Source of the DNA: an uncultured Oscillospiraceae bacterium
GTDB lineage: Bacteria; Bacillota; Clostridia; Oscillospirales; Ruminococcaceae
Direction: 5' to 3'
Assembly (NCBI GenBank): GCA_900556255.1
Contig: USNZ01000068.1
Span: 1 to 6,791, forward strand
Length of the DNA: 6,791 bases
Shown: piece after piece, positions 1 through 5,368 of the stretch
How the letters are laid out: each line of letters starts with the position of its first letter
Position numbering within the stretch: position 1 is the first letter of the stretch
The notes under the pieces: model-generated
What the model saw: only the letters and a program-made list of their open reading frames with translations
The model's database searches: none
What the model was told of the DNA's origin: nothing
Program-made: the position numbers and the translations under genes

Positions 1-776
1 CCTTCACCGGCAACAAGTTTGAGTTCCGTATGCCCGGCTCTGCCGAGAACCTGTCGGACTGCAACACCATCCTGAACGCCGCCGTGGCCAAGGCGCTGAA
101 GGACTTTGTGGCTGCCACCGGCGATGCCGCCGACTTTGAGTGCGCCGCCGCCGCGTGGGTCAAGAAAACGCTGAACGAGCACCGCCGCGTTATCTTTAAC
201 GGCAACGGCTACTCCGAAGCGTGGGAGGCTGAGGCCGAACGCCGCGGCCTGCCCAACCGCAAGAACACCCCCGACGCGATGATCGCCCTGAAAGAGGAAA
301 AGAACATCGCCCTGATGGAGGAATTCGGTGTTCTGACCAAGACCGAGATGCTCAGCCGCCACGAGGTCGAGATGGAGCATTACGCCAAGATCCTTAACAT
401 CGAGGCCCGCACCATGCTGAAGATCGCCAACAAGCAGCTGATCCCCGCCGCGACCGCCTATATGGGCGAGCTTGCCGGCAGCGCCGCCGCCAAGGCCGCC
501 GCTGTGGAGGGCATTTCCACCAAGGCAGAGACCAAGGTGCTGACCGCCCTGAGCAAGTACACCGACGAAATGTCCGACGCCGTCGACGCCCTGAAGGCCG
601 CCACCGACGCCGCCAGCGCCCTGACCGATGAAAGCGCCAAGGCCCACGCCTTCCACGATGAAGTTGTGCCCGCCATGGCCGCCCTGCGTGCCGCCGCCGA
701 CCTGGCCGAAGAACTGGTCGACGAGGAATACTGGCCGCTGCCCTGCTACAGCCGTATGCTGTTCTACACCGAGTAA
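1..776 (+). CDS. glnN: Glutamine synthetase type III, C-terminal part (5' end outside window)
   Basis: This is the last 257 residues of a type III glutamine synthetase, a cytosolic enzyme that makes glutamine from glutamate, ammonia and ATP. The reading frame is open from base 3 and begins FTGNKFEFRMPGS, the conserved GSIII stretch at the end of the catalytic core. It is followed by the helical, Ala/Lys/Glu-rich GSIII C-terminal domain and the typical tail EYWPLPCYSRMLFYTE. Full GSIII proteins are about 700 residues, so roughly the N-terminal two thirds (beta-grasp region and most metal and ATP ligands) lie upstream. The ATG at base 30 is internal, not the start. The gene ends at TAA and is followed by a strong hairpin. 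A type I enzyme gene lies 366 bases downstream on the same strand. The family call is firm from motif recognition; activity cannot be judged from a fragment. Confidence 0.95.
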   Translation, partial: FTGNKFEFRMPGSAENLSDCNTILNAAVAKALKDFVAATGDAADFECAAAAWVKKTLNEHRRVIFNGNGYSEAWEAEAERRGLPNRKNTPDAMIALKEEKNIALMEEFGVLTKTEMLSRHEVEMEHYAKILNIEARTMLKIANKQLIPAATAYMGELAGSAAAKAAAVEGISTKAETKVLTALSKYTDEMSDAVDALKAATDAASALTDESAKAHAFHDEVVPAMAALRAAADLAEELVDEEYWPLPCYSRMLFYTE

Positions 777-822
777 GCGGCACAAAGTTTGACATTCTCT
801 TTCTTCCTATTTTCTTACACCA

Positions 823-858
823 CCCAAAAGGCTCACCTGCAACGGTGAGCCTTTTGGG
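823..858 (+). terminator. Terminator-like hairpin after glnN
   Basis: A perfect 15-bp stem (823-837 with 844-858) closes a six-base TGCAAC loop 47 bases after the glnN stop codon. The T-rich part (CTTTTGGG) is inside the stem and no free T tract follows, so it is a non-canonical terminator or a transcript-stabilising hairpin. It is the only strong hairpin between glnN and the repeat element. Its hexaloop does not carry the A1/G4 bases expected of ANTAR target loops. Confidence 0.7.
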
Positions 859-904
859 CATATGGGGGTAAGGTAGGGTGAAATTTATGGGTAAACGCAT
901 ATAT

Positions 905-1026
905 GGCTTCCCCTTGGGGGGGAAGCTGTCACCGCAGGTGACTGATGAGGGGGAAACTCCCGGACATTTCCCCCTCATCCGGCGCGCAGGCGCGCCACCT
1001 TCTCCCCTAGGGAGAAGGCTTCCCCC
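905..1026. repeat. Multi-hairpin intergenic repeat element (MITE/REP-like)
   Basis: About 120 bases consist almost entirely of nested inverted repeats: 906-913 with 919-926; 928-933 with 937-942; a 13-bp stem 944-956 with 967-979; 981-986 with 991-996; and 998-1006 with 1010-1018. The G-rich arm 918-926 can also pair with 1018-1026, closing the element into one multi-branched structure. It is non-coding; small frames crossing it are chance. It separates glnN from the glnA promoter. From memory, similar elements are scattered in intergenic regions of Oscillospiraceae genomes, but I cannot confirm this here. It could be a non-autonomous mobile element or an RNA-level processing or insulation signal. 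Confidence 0.75.
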
Positions 1027-1053
1027 GCGCCGCGATTTTGCGTTAGCCGCCCG

Positions 1054-1082
1054 TTGCAATCCCACCGCAAACGCGATACAAT
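1054..1082 (+). promoter_or_regulatory. Predicted sigma-A promoter of the glnA-ANTAR operon
   Basis: TTGCAA (1054-1059) and TACAAT (1077-1082) are separated by 17 bases, giving 4/6 and 5/6 matches to consensus at ideal spacing. The expected start near 1089 leaves a leader of about 54 bases before the glnA ATG. The leader shows no stable hairpin, so no attenuator or ANTAR-type dual hairpin lies between this promoter and glnA. The -35 box sits inside a weak inverted repeat (GCGTT 1040-1044, AACGC 1070-1074) that could be an operator. With the upstream repeat, this accounts for the whole 777-1142 gap. Confidence 0.65.
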
Positions 1083-1142
1083 AACAACAACGTAATTTTC
1101 ATCCACACCCAATCTCCACTCTGTTATTTACAGGAGGTCCCT

Positions 1143-2450
1143 ATGAAACGTACCGCACAGGACATCCTCAATTTTGTCGAGGATAACGACGTAAAATTTG
1201 TCAAACTCACCTTCTGCGATATTTTCGGCAACCAGAAAACCGTATCACTTTTTGCCCGCGAGCTGCCCCGCGCCTTTGAGCAGGGCATCAGCTTTGACGG
1301 CTCCTCCATTGCAGGGTTTCTGAACGTGGAGGAAAGCGACCTGTTGCTGCACCCCGATCCCGACACCGCCACCGTGCTGCCGTGGCGCCCCGCCGAGGGC
1401 CGCGTTATCCGCATGTACTGCGACATCACCCTGCCCGACGGCCGCCCGTTTGAGGGCAACTGCCGCGGGTATCTGCAATCGGTGGTAAAGCGCGCCAAGG
1501 CCCGCGGGCTGACCTGCAACGTCGGCTGCGAGTGCGAATTTTACCTGTTCGAGACTGATGAGCACGGCAGCCCCACCCACACGCCGCTGGATCGCGGCGG
1601 CTACTTTGATATCCCGCCGCTGGACAAGGGCGAGAACCTGCGCCGCGAGATCTGCTTTGCCATCGAGGAGATGGGCCTGCACCCCGAACACAGCCACCAC
1701 GAAAGCGGCCCGGGCCAGAACGAGGTCTGCTTTTTGTATACGGAAGCGCTGCGCTCGGCCGATAATCTGAACACCTTCAAGAGCACCGTCAAGGCCATTG
1801 CCGCCCGCAACGGCCTGTTTGCCAGCTTTATGCCCAAGCCCCTGGCCGACAAACCCGGCAACGGCCTGCACGTCAATCTTTCGCTGCTGCGCGACGGCAA
1901 AAACCTGTTCGACGGCTTTACCCCCGACAGCGAGGCCGGGCATTTTGTGGCGGGCATTCTGGCCCATGCGCGGGAGCTGACAGCCTTCTGTAACCCCGTG
2001 CCCAACTCCTACGCGCGGCTGGGCGCCAACGAGGCGCCTCTCTACGTCAGCTGGAGCCGCCAGAACCGCAGCCAGCTGGTGCGTCTGCCCAGTGCCGTTG
2101 GCGATTTGTGCCGCGTGGAGCTGCGCTGCCCCGATCCCGCAGGCAACCCGTATCTGGTCATCGGCCTGATCCTGGCCGCCGGGCTGGACGGCATCGACCG
2201 CAATCTGCCCCTGCCCGATGCGGTAAACCGCAACCTGTTCTGCCCCGGCGCGGCACAGGGGCTGGAAAGCCTGCCCCGCACCCTGCGCGAGGCCATCACG
2301 GTGGCCGCCCAGAGCGAGTTCATCAGCCAAGAGCTGCCCACCGCGCTGCAAAGCAAGTATTTTGAGTACCAGACCTTGCTTTGCCATGACTTTGAGTCTG
2401 CCACCGACCCCGCCGCCTGGAACCGCCAACACGGATTTTTGATCCTGTGA
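1143..2450 (+). CDS. glnA: Glutamine synthetase type I, clostridial short form
   Basis: A complete 435-residue type I glutamine synthetase, which makes glutamine from glutamate, ammonia and ATP in the cytosol as a dodecamer. Landmarks are FDGSS (51-55), metal-ligand region GCECEFYLF (128-136), HHESGPGQNE (185-194), GNGLHVN with metal His 243 (239-245), the glutamate-flap loop NPVPNSYARLGANEAP (284-299) and RVELRCPDPAGNPYL (324-338). The 25-residue GSI-beta insertion is absent and NRNLF (362-366) has Phe where adenylylated enzymes have Tyr, so control by adenylylation is unlikely. Asn61 replaces the glutamine-feedback Arg62 of Bacillus subtilis GlnA, and the C-terminus (GFLIL) lacks the usual acidic/Tyr ending. 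The ATG start is supported by AGGAGG (1132-1137) five bases upstream. The ANTAR gene follows 21 bases after the stop, forming an operon. Family assignment is firm; altered feedback is inference. Confidence 0.96.
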   Translation: MKRTAQDILNFVEDNDVKFVKLTFCDIFGNQKTVSLFARELPRAFEQGISFDGSSIAGFLNVEESDLLLHPDPDTATVLPWRPAEGRVIRMYCDITLPDGRPFEGNCRGYLQSVVKRAKARGLTCNVGCECEFYLFETDEHGSPTHTPLDRGGYFDIPPLDKGENLRREICFAIEEMGLHPEHSHHESGPGQNEVCFLYTEALRSADNLNTFKSTVKAIAARNGLFASFMPKPLADKPGNGLHVNLSLLRDGKNLFDGFTPDSEAGHFVAGILAHARELTAFCNPVPNSYARLGANEAPLYVSWSRQNRSQLVRLPSAVGDLCRVELRCPDPAGNPYLVIGLILAAGLDGIDRNLPLPDAVNRNLFCPGAAQGLESLPRTLREAITVAAQSEFISQELPTALQSKYFEYQTLLCHDFESATDPAAWNRQHGFLIL

Positions 2451-2471
2451 CCCGGCAAAGGGGGGATTTCC

Positions 2472-3038
2472 GTGGCAAACGCGCTGATCGTATCGGCGGG
2501 CAACAACGCCAACGAGTATCTGGCCCGCCATGTGGCCGAGCTTGGCTACACCCGCCCCGCCATAGTGGCCAGCGGCGGGGAGGCCCGCCGCCGCATAGAC
2601 GGCAAGGATTTTGAAGTCATCATCATCAACACGCCCCTGCCCGACGAGTTTGGCCACGAGCTGGGCATGGACGCGGTACAAAAAACCGATGCCGGGGTCA
2701 TTTTGCTGGCCAAGACCGGCACGGCAGAGCAGATTTCCGACAAGCTGCAGGACTACGGCGTGCTGGTTCTGGGCAAGCCCTTTACCGCCGTGCAGTTTCG
2801 GCAGACCGTACAGATGGCGGCAAGCATCTGCCGGCGTCTTAACTTGGTGCGCGCCGAAAACGCCAAGCTGCAGGACAAGCTGGCCCAGCTGCGGCTGGTG
2901 GACCGCGCCAAGTGCTTTTTGATTGAAAAGCGCGGCATGACCGAGGCCGAGGCCCACCGCCTGATCGAAAAGACCGCCATGGACACCCGCAAAAGCCGCG
3001 GTGAGGTGGCGGAGGACATTCTGGAGGCCGAGGAATAG
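2472..3038 (+). CDS. ANTAR-domain RNA-binding regulator with degenerate receiver domain
   Basis: This 188-residue protein has an N-terminal response-regulator-like domain (1-120), a short coiled linker (about 122-143) and a C-terminal three-helix ANTAR domain (about 128-185). The ANTAR domain carries the typical L-x-D-R-A-K-x-x-L-I-E-K-x-G-M-T-E-A-E-A signature and the VAEDIL end. ANTAR proteins bind paired hexaloop RNA hairpins and prevent transcription termination, often in nitrogen-assimilation genes. The phosphoacceptor Asp position is Asn (INTP, Asn53), and the N-terminal acidic pair is missing (VSAGNN), while the Lys102-Pro motif remains. Phosphorylation by a standard kinase is therefore unlikely. 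It starts at GTG 2472 after a GGGGGG-rich ribosome site (2457-2465), 21 bases behind glnA, so the two are cotranscribed. The family pairing GlnA-ANTAR is known in Clostridia. Its RNA target is not visible in this window. Confidence 0.93.
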   Translation: MANALIVSAGNNANEYLARHVAELGYTRPAIVASGGEARRRIDGKDFEVIIINTPLPDEFGHELGMDAVQKTDAGVILLAKTGTAEQISDKLQDYGVLVLGKPFTAVQFRQTVQMAASICRRLNLVRAENAKLQDKLAQLRLVDRAKCFLIEKRGMTEAEAHRLIEKTAMDTRKSRGEVAEDILEAEE

Positions 3039-3062
3039 GGGACATTTTTTCACGGGTACTCC

Positions 3063-3086
3063 GTAGGGGCGGGGCATGCCCCGCCC
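3063..3086 (+). repeat. GTAG + 20-bp palindrome repeat, copy 1
   Basis: GTAG (3063-3066) is followed by a perfect 20-bp palindrome (3067-3086) centred on CATG with GGGCGGGG arms. It lies 24 bases after the ANTAR stop, so it would fold in the 3' untranslated RNA of the operon, where it may stop or protect transcripts, although no T tract follows. Two relatives with different arm sequences lie at 3124-3147 and, inverted, 3191-3214. Confidence 0.75.
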
Positions 3087-3121
3087 GCGACTTTGCGGAA
3101 ACGCGAAAATTACGGGTCGGC

Positions 3122-3216
3122 TTGTAGGGGCGGCATATATGCCGCCCGTTGCAGCCGCCCGGATAGTACGATAGATCGGGTAAACCGCACGGGACGCATA
3201 TATGCGTCCCCTACAA
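3122..3216. repeat. Inverted pair of GTAG-palindrome repeats (copies 2 and 3), MITE-like
   Basis: A 95-base unit is bounded by the 9-base inverted ends TTGTAGGGG (3122-3130) and CCCCTACAA (3208-3216). Just inside each end is a perfect 20-bp palindrome centred on CATATATG: GGGCGGC arms at 3128-3147 and GGGACGC arms at 3191-3210. The inner 43 bases show no coding potential. The inverted ends resemble a miniature non-autonomous element, but no clear target-site duplication is seen. The remainder of the gap (3217-3305) holds only a small TCCGC/GCGGA hairpin (3267-3279). Confidence 0.75.
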
Positions 3217-3305
3217 CCTGCCGGTACTTTCCTATCACCCCCTACATCTCCCTAAACAAAACCGCGTCCGCAAAGCGGATACACCAAATCCAAACTCTAA
3301 ACTCT

Positions 3306-3340
3306 GCAAAGGGGGGCGGTCAATGACCGCCCCCCTTTGC
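3306..3340. terminator. Strong GC-rich hairpin terminator before yitT-family gene
   Basis: A perfect 15-bp stem (3306-3320 with 3326-3340), extendable by the C-G pair at 3321 and 3325, is followed by TTTT at 3343-3346. It stands 268 bases beyond the ANTAR stop and just 13 bases before the next promoter's -35 box. It probably isolates the YitT gene from read-through of the glnA operon. The stem has A-rich and T-rich ends and could also act on the minus strand. Confidence 0.75.
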
Positions 3341-3353
3341 CGTTTTGCGCCCC

Positions 3354-3381
3354 TTGCAAAATTCGTGGGTTGTGCTATAAT
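3354..3381 (+). promoter_or_regulatory. Extended -10 promoter of the YitT-family gene
   Basis: TTGCAA (3354-3359), a 16-base spacer and a perfect TATAAT (3376-3381) preceded by TGC, which is an extended -10 motif. The start is predicted near 3388, giving a leader of about 29 bases. The -35 hexamer is identical to that of the glnA promoter. Confidence 0.8.
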
Positions 3382-3416
3382 CCCAGTAGCATGTACAGGA
3401 AGGGATCGGCTCAACC

Positions 3417-4271
3417 ATGAACGAAAAATGGCAGGAAATCATAAAACAGGCGGCGGTCATTACACTAAGCATCACCATTATGGCCATAGGTGTGTATTTT
3501 TTTAAGTTCCCCAACAACTTTGTTTTCGGCGGGGTAACGGGCACGGCGGCGCTGGTCGCCAAGCTGACGCCCATTTCGGCCAGCGCGTTTTCGTCGGCGG
3601 CCAACATTATTTTGCTCGTCGTCGGGCTTATCTTTTTGGGCAAGAGCTTTGCCATCACCACGGGGTACGCCTCGGTGCTGCTGTCGCTTGAGCTGATGCT
3701 GCTGGAAAAATTTGTGCCCATCGACGGCCCCCTGTCCGACCAGCCGATGCTGGATCTGGTGTTTGCCATTGCGCTGCCTGCCATCGCATCGGCGCTGCTT
3801 TTTAACGTAGGTGCGTCCAGCGGCGGCACCGATGTGATTGCCCTGATCGTAGAAAAATACACCCACCTGCACAACATTGCGGCGGCGCTGTTTTTGACCG
3901 ACCTGTTCATGGTCGTGGCGGCCTGCTTCGTGTTTGATTTGTACACGGCGCTGTATTCCTTTGTGGGTCTGGCGGTCAAGTCGCTGGTCATCGACGAGGT
4001 TTTGGAGCGCATCAAGATGTGCAAGTCGATTTTGATCGTCTGCGACGACAAGAACGCTGTCTGCGAGTTTATCATGCAGAACCTGCACCGCGGTGCCACC
4101 TACACCCCCTGCAACGGCGCCTACACTGACAAGCCGCATTTTATGATTTTTACCACGCTGACCCAGCGCGAGGCGGACTGCCTGCAAGAGTATATCCACG
4201 ACAAAAAACTGAACGCCTTTATGACCATGCTGAGCACGACTGAGGTGTTCGGCAAAGGGTTTAACCATTAA
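3417..4271 (+). CDS. YitT family membrane protein (DUF161/DUF2179)
   Basis: A 284-residue integral membrane protein of the YitT family, whose biochemical role is not established. It has about six hydrophobic segments (roughly 12-29, 58-75, 78-96, 112-131, 152-174 and 176-190), with the family motifs FKFPNNFVFGGVTG (29-42) and NVGASSGGTDV (130-140). A soluble cytoplasmic C-terminal DUF2179 domain follows (about 204-280), ending in the characteristic TEVFGKGF. Length is normal for the family. The ATG start is preceded by AGGAAGGG (3397-3404), a slightly long 12 bases away. It has its own promoter and terminator, so it looks monocistronic, and it converges on the phosphatase gene. No signal peptide beyond the first membrane segment is seen. 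Family confidence is high; transport or sensing is only a guess. Confidence 0.93.
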   Translation: MNEKWQEIIKQAAVITLSITIMAIGVYFFKFPNNFVFGGVTGTAALVAKLTPISASAFSSAANIILLVVGLIFLGKSFAITTGYASVLLSLELMLLEKFVPIDGPLSDQPMLDLVFAIALPAIASALLFNVGASSGGTDVIALIVEKYTHLHNIAAALFLTDLFMVVAACFVFDLYTALYSFVGLAVKSLVIDEVLERIKMCKSILIVCDDKNAVCEFIMQNLHRGATYTPCNGAYTDKPHFMIFTTLTQREADCLQEYIHDKKLNAFMTMLSTTEVFGKGFNH

Positions 4272-4274
4272 AAC

Positions 4275-4308
4275 AACGGCAGCCGCCCTTGACGGGGCGG
4301 CTGCCGTT
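4275..4308. terminator. Bidirectional terminator between convergent genes
   Basis: A perfect 14-bp stem (4275-4288 with 4295-4308) with a TTGACG loop begins three bases after the yitT-family stop. Read on the minus strand it is followed by GTTTTAAT, a reasonable T tract for the phosphatase transcript. Read on the plus strand the tail ATCTTAAT is weaker. The phosphatase gene ends 70 bases away; between them is a small hairpin (4334-4339 with 4344-4349). Confidence 0.8.
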
Positions 4309-4378
4309 ATCTTAATCGTGCGTTTTTTCGTTGTGCAGGCTTCCCTGCAGGGCAGGCCGTGCGGTGTAAACCTGCCGC

Positions 4379-5035
4379 TTATTCTTCCTCCATCCCGTCC
4401 AGATAACCATACGGCACAACGTCGTAGGCCTCGGCCAGGTGGTCGCGCATCCACATCTCGGCGTCCAGGCGCACGCTGTACCCCGCGCCGGGGTCGGTCA
4501 TCCACTCCTCCGGCTTGCGGAAGGGCAGCGCGTGCTGGCTGAGCATGTTCATGATAACGCCGCCGTGGGTCACGCAGGCGGCTTCCTCGGTGTGGGTGCG
4601 CAGCATGTACTCAAACATTTTCATCAGCATGGCCGACGTGCGGTTGAAAAACTGCTGACGATCCTCGGCCCCCTCGGGCACGGTGCGGCAGGTGGGGTCC
4701 ATCCACCGGGCAAATTCGGGGTCGCGTACCAGCTGCTGCAGGGGCTGCCCTTCAAACTTGCCGAACGCCATCTCGCGCAGGTCCTGCAGCTCGATCTGCC
4801 TTACCCCGGGGAATAGGATCTCCGCCGTTTCGGTGGCGCGCACCATCGGGCTGGTGAATACCAGCGGCACGTTGGGATATGTAAAATCCTTTTTCAGCGT
4901 CTTGAGCTGGGCGCGGCCCTCGGCGCAAAGGGGCAGGTCGGTGCCGCTGCCGATGTACAGCCCGTCCAGGTTGCCCTGGGTCAGACCGTGGCGGATCAGA
5001 TGCAATTTGTAATATTTCAAGGCGATTACGCTCAC
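4379..5035 (-). CDS. Histidine phosphatase family protein (phosphoglycerate mutase-like)
   Basis: A 218-residue cytosolic phosphatase of the histidine (RHG) superfamily. The catalytic motif LIRHGLTQGN spans 13-22, with the phosphorylated His at 16. SPMVRATET (62-70) supplies the second Arg, the DLREMAFGKFEG segment (85-96) the likely proton donor Glu, and VTHGG (155-159) the second His. All core residues are present, so it should be active. Substrate is unknown; relatives include CobC-type alpha-ribazole phosphatases and PhoE-like broad phosphatases, and no cobalamin genes are nearby. The start used is GTG at 5035, the only candidate after an in-frame TAG at 5041-5039. Its best ribosome site, GAAGG (5054-5050), is 14 bases away, so a TTG five codons in is possible. 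It is probably monocistronic. Confidence 0.92.
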   Translation of the reverse strand: MSVIALKYYKLHLIRHGLTQGNLDGLYIGSGTDLPLCAEGRAQLKTLKKDFTYPNVPLVFTSPMVRATETAEILFPGVRQIELQDLREMAFGKFEGQPLQQLVRDPEFARWMDPTCRTVPEGAEDRQQFFNRTSAMLMKMFEYMLRTHTEEAACVTHGGVIMNMLSQHALPFRKPEEWMTDPGAGYSVRLDAEMWMRDHLAEAYDVVPYGYLDGMEEE

Positions 5036-5055
5036 TTTCTATTGGGTTTCCTTCA

Positions 5056-5096
5056 GGCAACACCGCTTCGGCACTTAGAATTGTGCGGTATTGCCT
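5056..5096 (-). repeat. AGGCAATACCGC repeat, copy 1, in phosphatase leader
   Basis: On the minus strand this reads AGGCAATACCGCA, then AATTCTAAGTGCCGA, then an arm complementary to the first. The outer arms (5056-5066 and 5085-5095) form an 11-bp stem with one mismatch around an 18-base loop. The first 29 bases match 6743-6771 with a single difference. It lies between the predicted start site and the ribosome site of the phosphatase gene, so it would be transcribed as a 5' leader hairpin. Confidence 0.75.
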
Positions 5097-5101
5097 TTAC
5101 A

Positions 5102-5130
5102 AGAATACCGTAAAACAGGCATCTGTTCAA
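5102..5130 (-). promoter_or_regulatory. Candidate promoter of the histidine phosphatase gene
   Basis: On the minus strand TTGAAC (5130-5125), a 17-base spacer and TATTCT (5107-5102) give 4/6 matches in each box. The start would be near 5095, at the edge of the repeat hairpin, giving a leader of about 60 bases. The boxes are modest, which fits a promoter that needs an activator. Confidence 0.45.
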
Positions 5131-5138
5131 CCCAAAAT

Positions 5139-5157
5139 GGTTACAATTCGGTTACAG
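5139..5157 (-). promoter_or_regulatory. 11-bp-phased TGTAACC direct repeats upstream of phosphatase promoter
   Basis: On the minus strand the heptamer TGTAACC occurs twice with an 11-base period (5156-5150 and 5145-5139), placed about -61 to -45 from the predicted phosphatase start, immediately upstream of its -35 box. Tandem heptamers with this period are the usual binding pattern of OmpR/PhoB-family activators. The identity of the regulator is not known. Confidence 0.4.
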
Positions 5158-5278
5158 ATTTGTGCTGCCGCAGCGTTTTGCCAAATTTTGCCCACAATAT
5201 TTATAGCCCCCTGCGCATACAGCAACCAAATGTGGGAACAGCCCCCTTGCGGGGCGAATTTTTGCACGAAATATGGGG

Positions 5279-5307
5279 TTTACAAAGCGTTTTTTTGCAA
5301 GTATAAT
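5279..5307 (+). promoter_or_regulatory. Strong sigma-A promoter of the XRE regulator gene
   Basis: TTTACA (5279-5284), 17 bases, and a perfect TATAAT (5302-5307) give 11 of 12 consensus matches. A start near 5314 leaves a leader of about 55 bases. The rest of the 5036-5368 gap holds the divergent phosphatase control region and about 120 bases (5158-5278) in which I see nothing specific. Confidence 0.85.
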
Positions 5308-5329
5308 ATACATCATGTAGAAACGTTGA

Positions 5330-5354
5330 GCAGCCGGCATTGCGGCGCGGCTGC
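5330..5354 (+). promoter_or_regulatory. Leader inverted repeat just upstream of the XRE gene ribosome site
   Basis: GCAGCCG (5330-5336) and CGGCTGC (5348-5354) form a 7-bp inverted repeat with an 11-base spacer, ending two bases before the ribosome site AGAGGA (5357-5362). It could be an operator for autoregulation by the encoded HTH protein or an RNA hairpin that tunes translation. Only the pairing is observed. Confidence 0.4.
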
Positions 5355-5368
5355 AGAAGAGGAACACT

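Noticed and set aside
823..858. Hexaloop hairpin considered as half of an ANTAR target
   Set aside because: The loop TGCAAC (or GTTGCA on the other strand) does not have A at position 1 with G at position 4, and no partner hexaloop hairpin lies beside it.
878..1084. 68-codon frame in the gap before glnA
   Set aside because: Most of it is the multi-hairpin repeat; no ribosome site and the Pro/Arg-rich peptide is an artefact of the repeat.
1245..3077. 610-codon open frame on the minus strand across glnA and the ANTAR gene
   Set aside because: It mirrors the codon phase of two well-supported plus-strand genes; its Ala/Gly/Gln/Val-rich translation has no recognisable motif and GC-biased third positions explain the lack of stops.
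3063..3214. Palindrome cluster considered as a CRISPR array
   Set aside because: The copies differ in arm sequence and orientation, spacing is irregular (37 and 43 bases between palindromes), and no cas genes are present.
3093..3326. 77-codon frame between the ANTAR gene and the YitT-family gene
   Set aside because: It runs through two palindromic repeats and a terminator and has no ribosome site.
3465..4505. 346-codon minus-strand frame across the YitT-family gene
   Set aside because: Antisense shadow of a clear membrane-protein gene, rich in Arg, Gln and His, running through a terminator and into the phosphatase gene.
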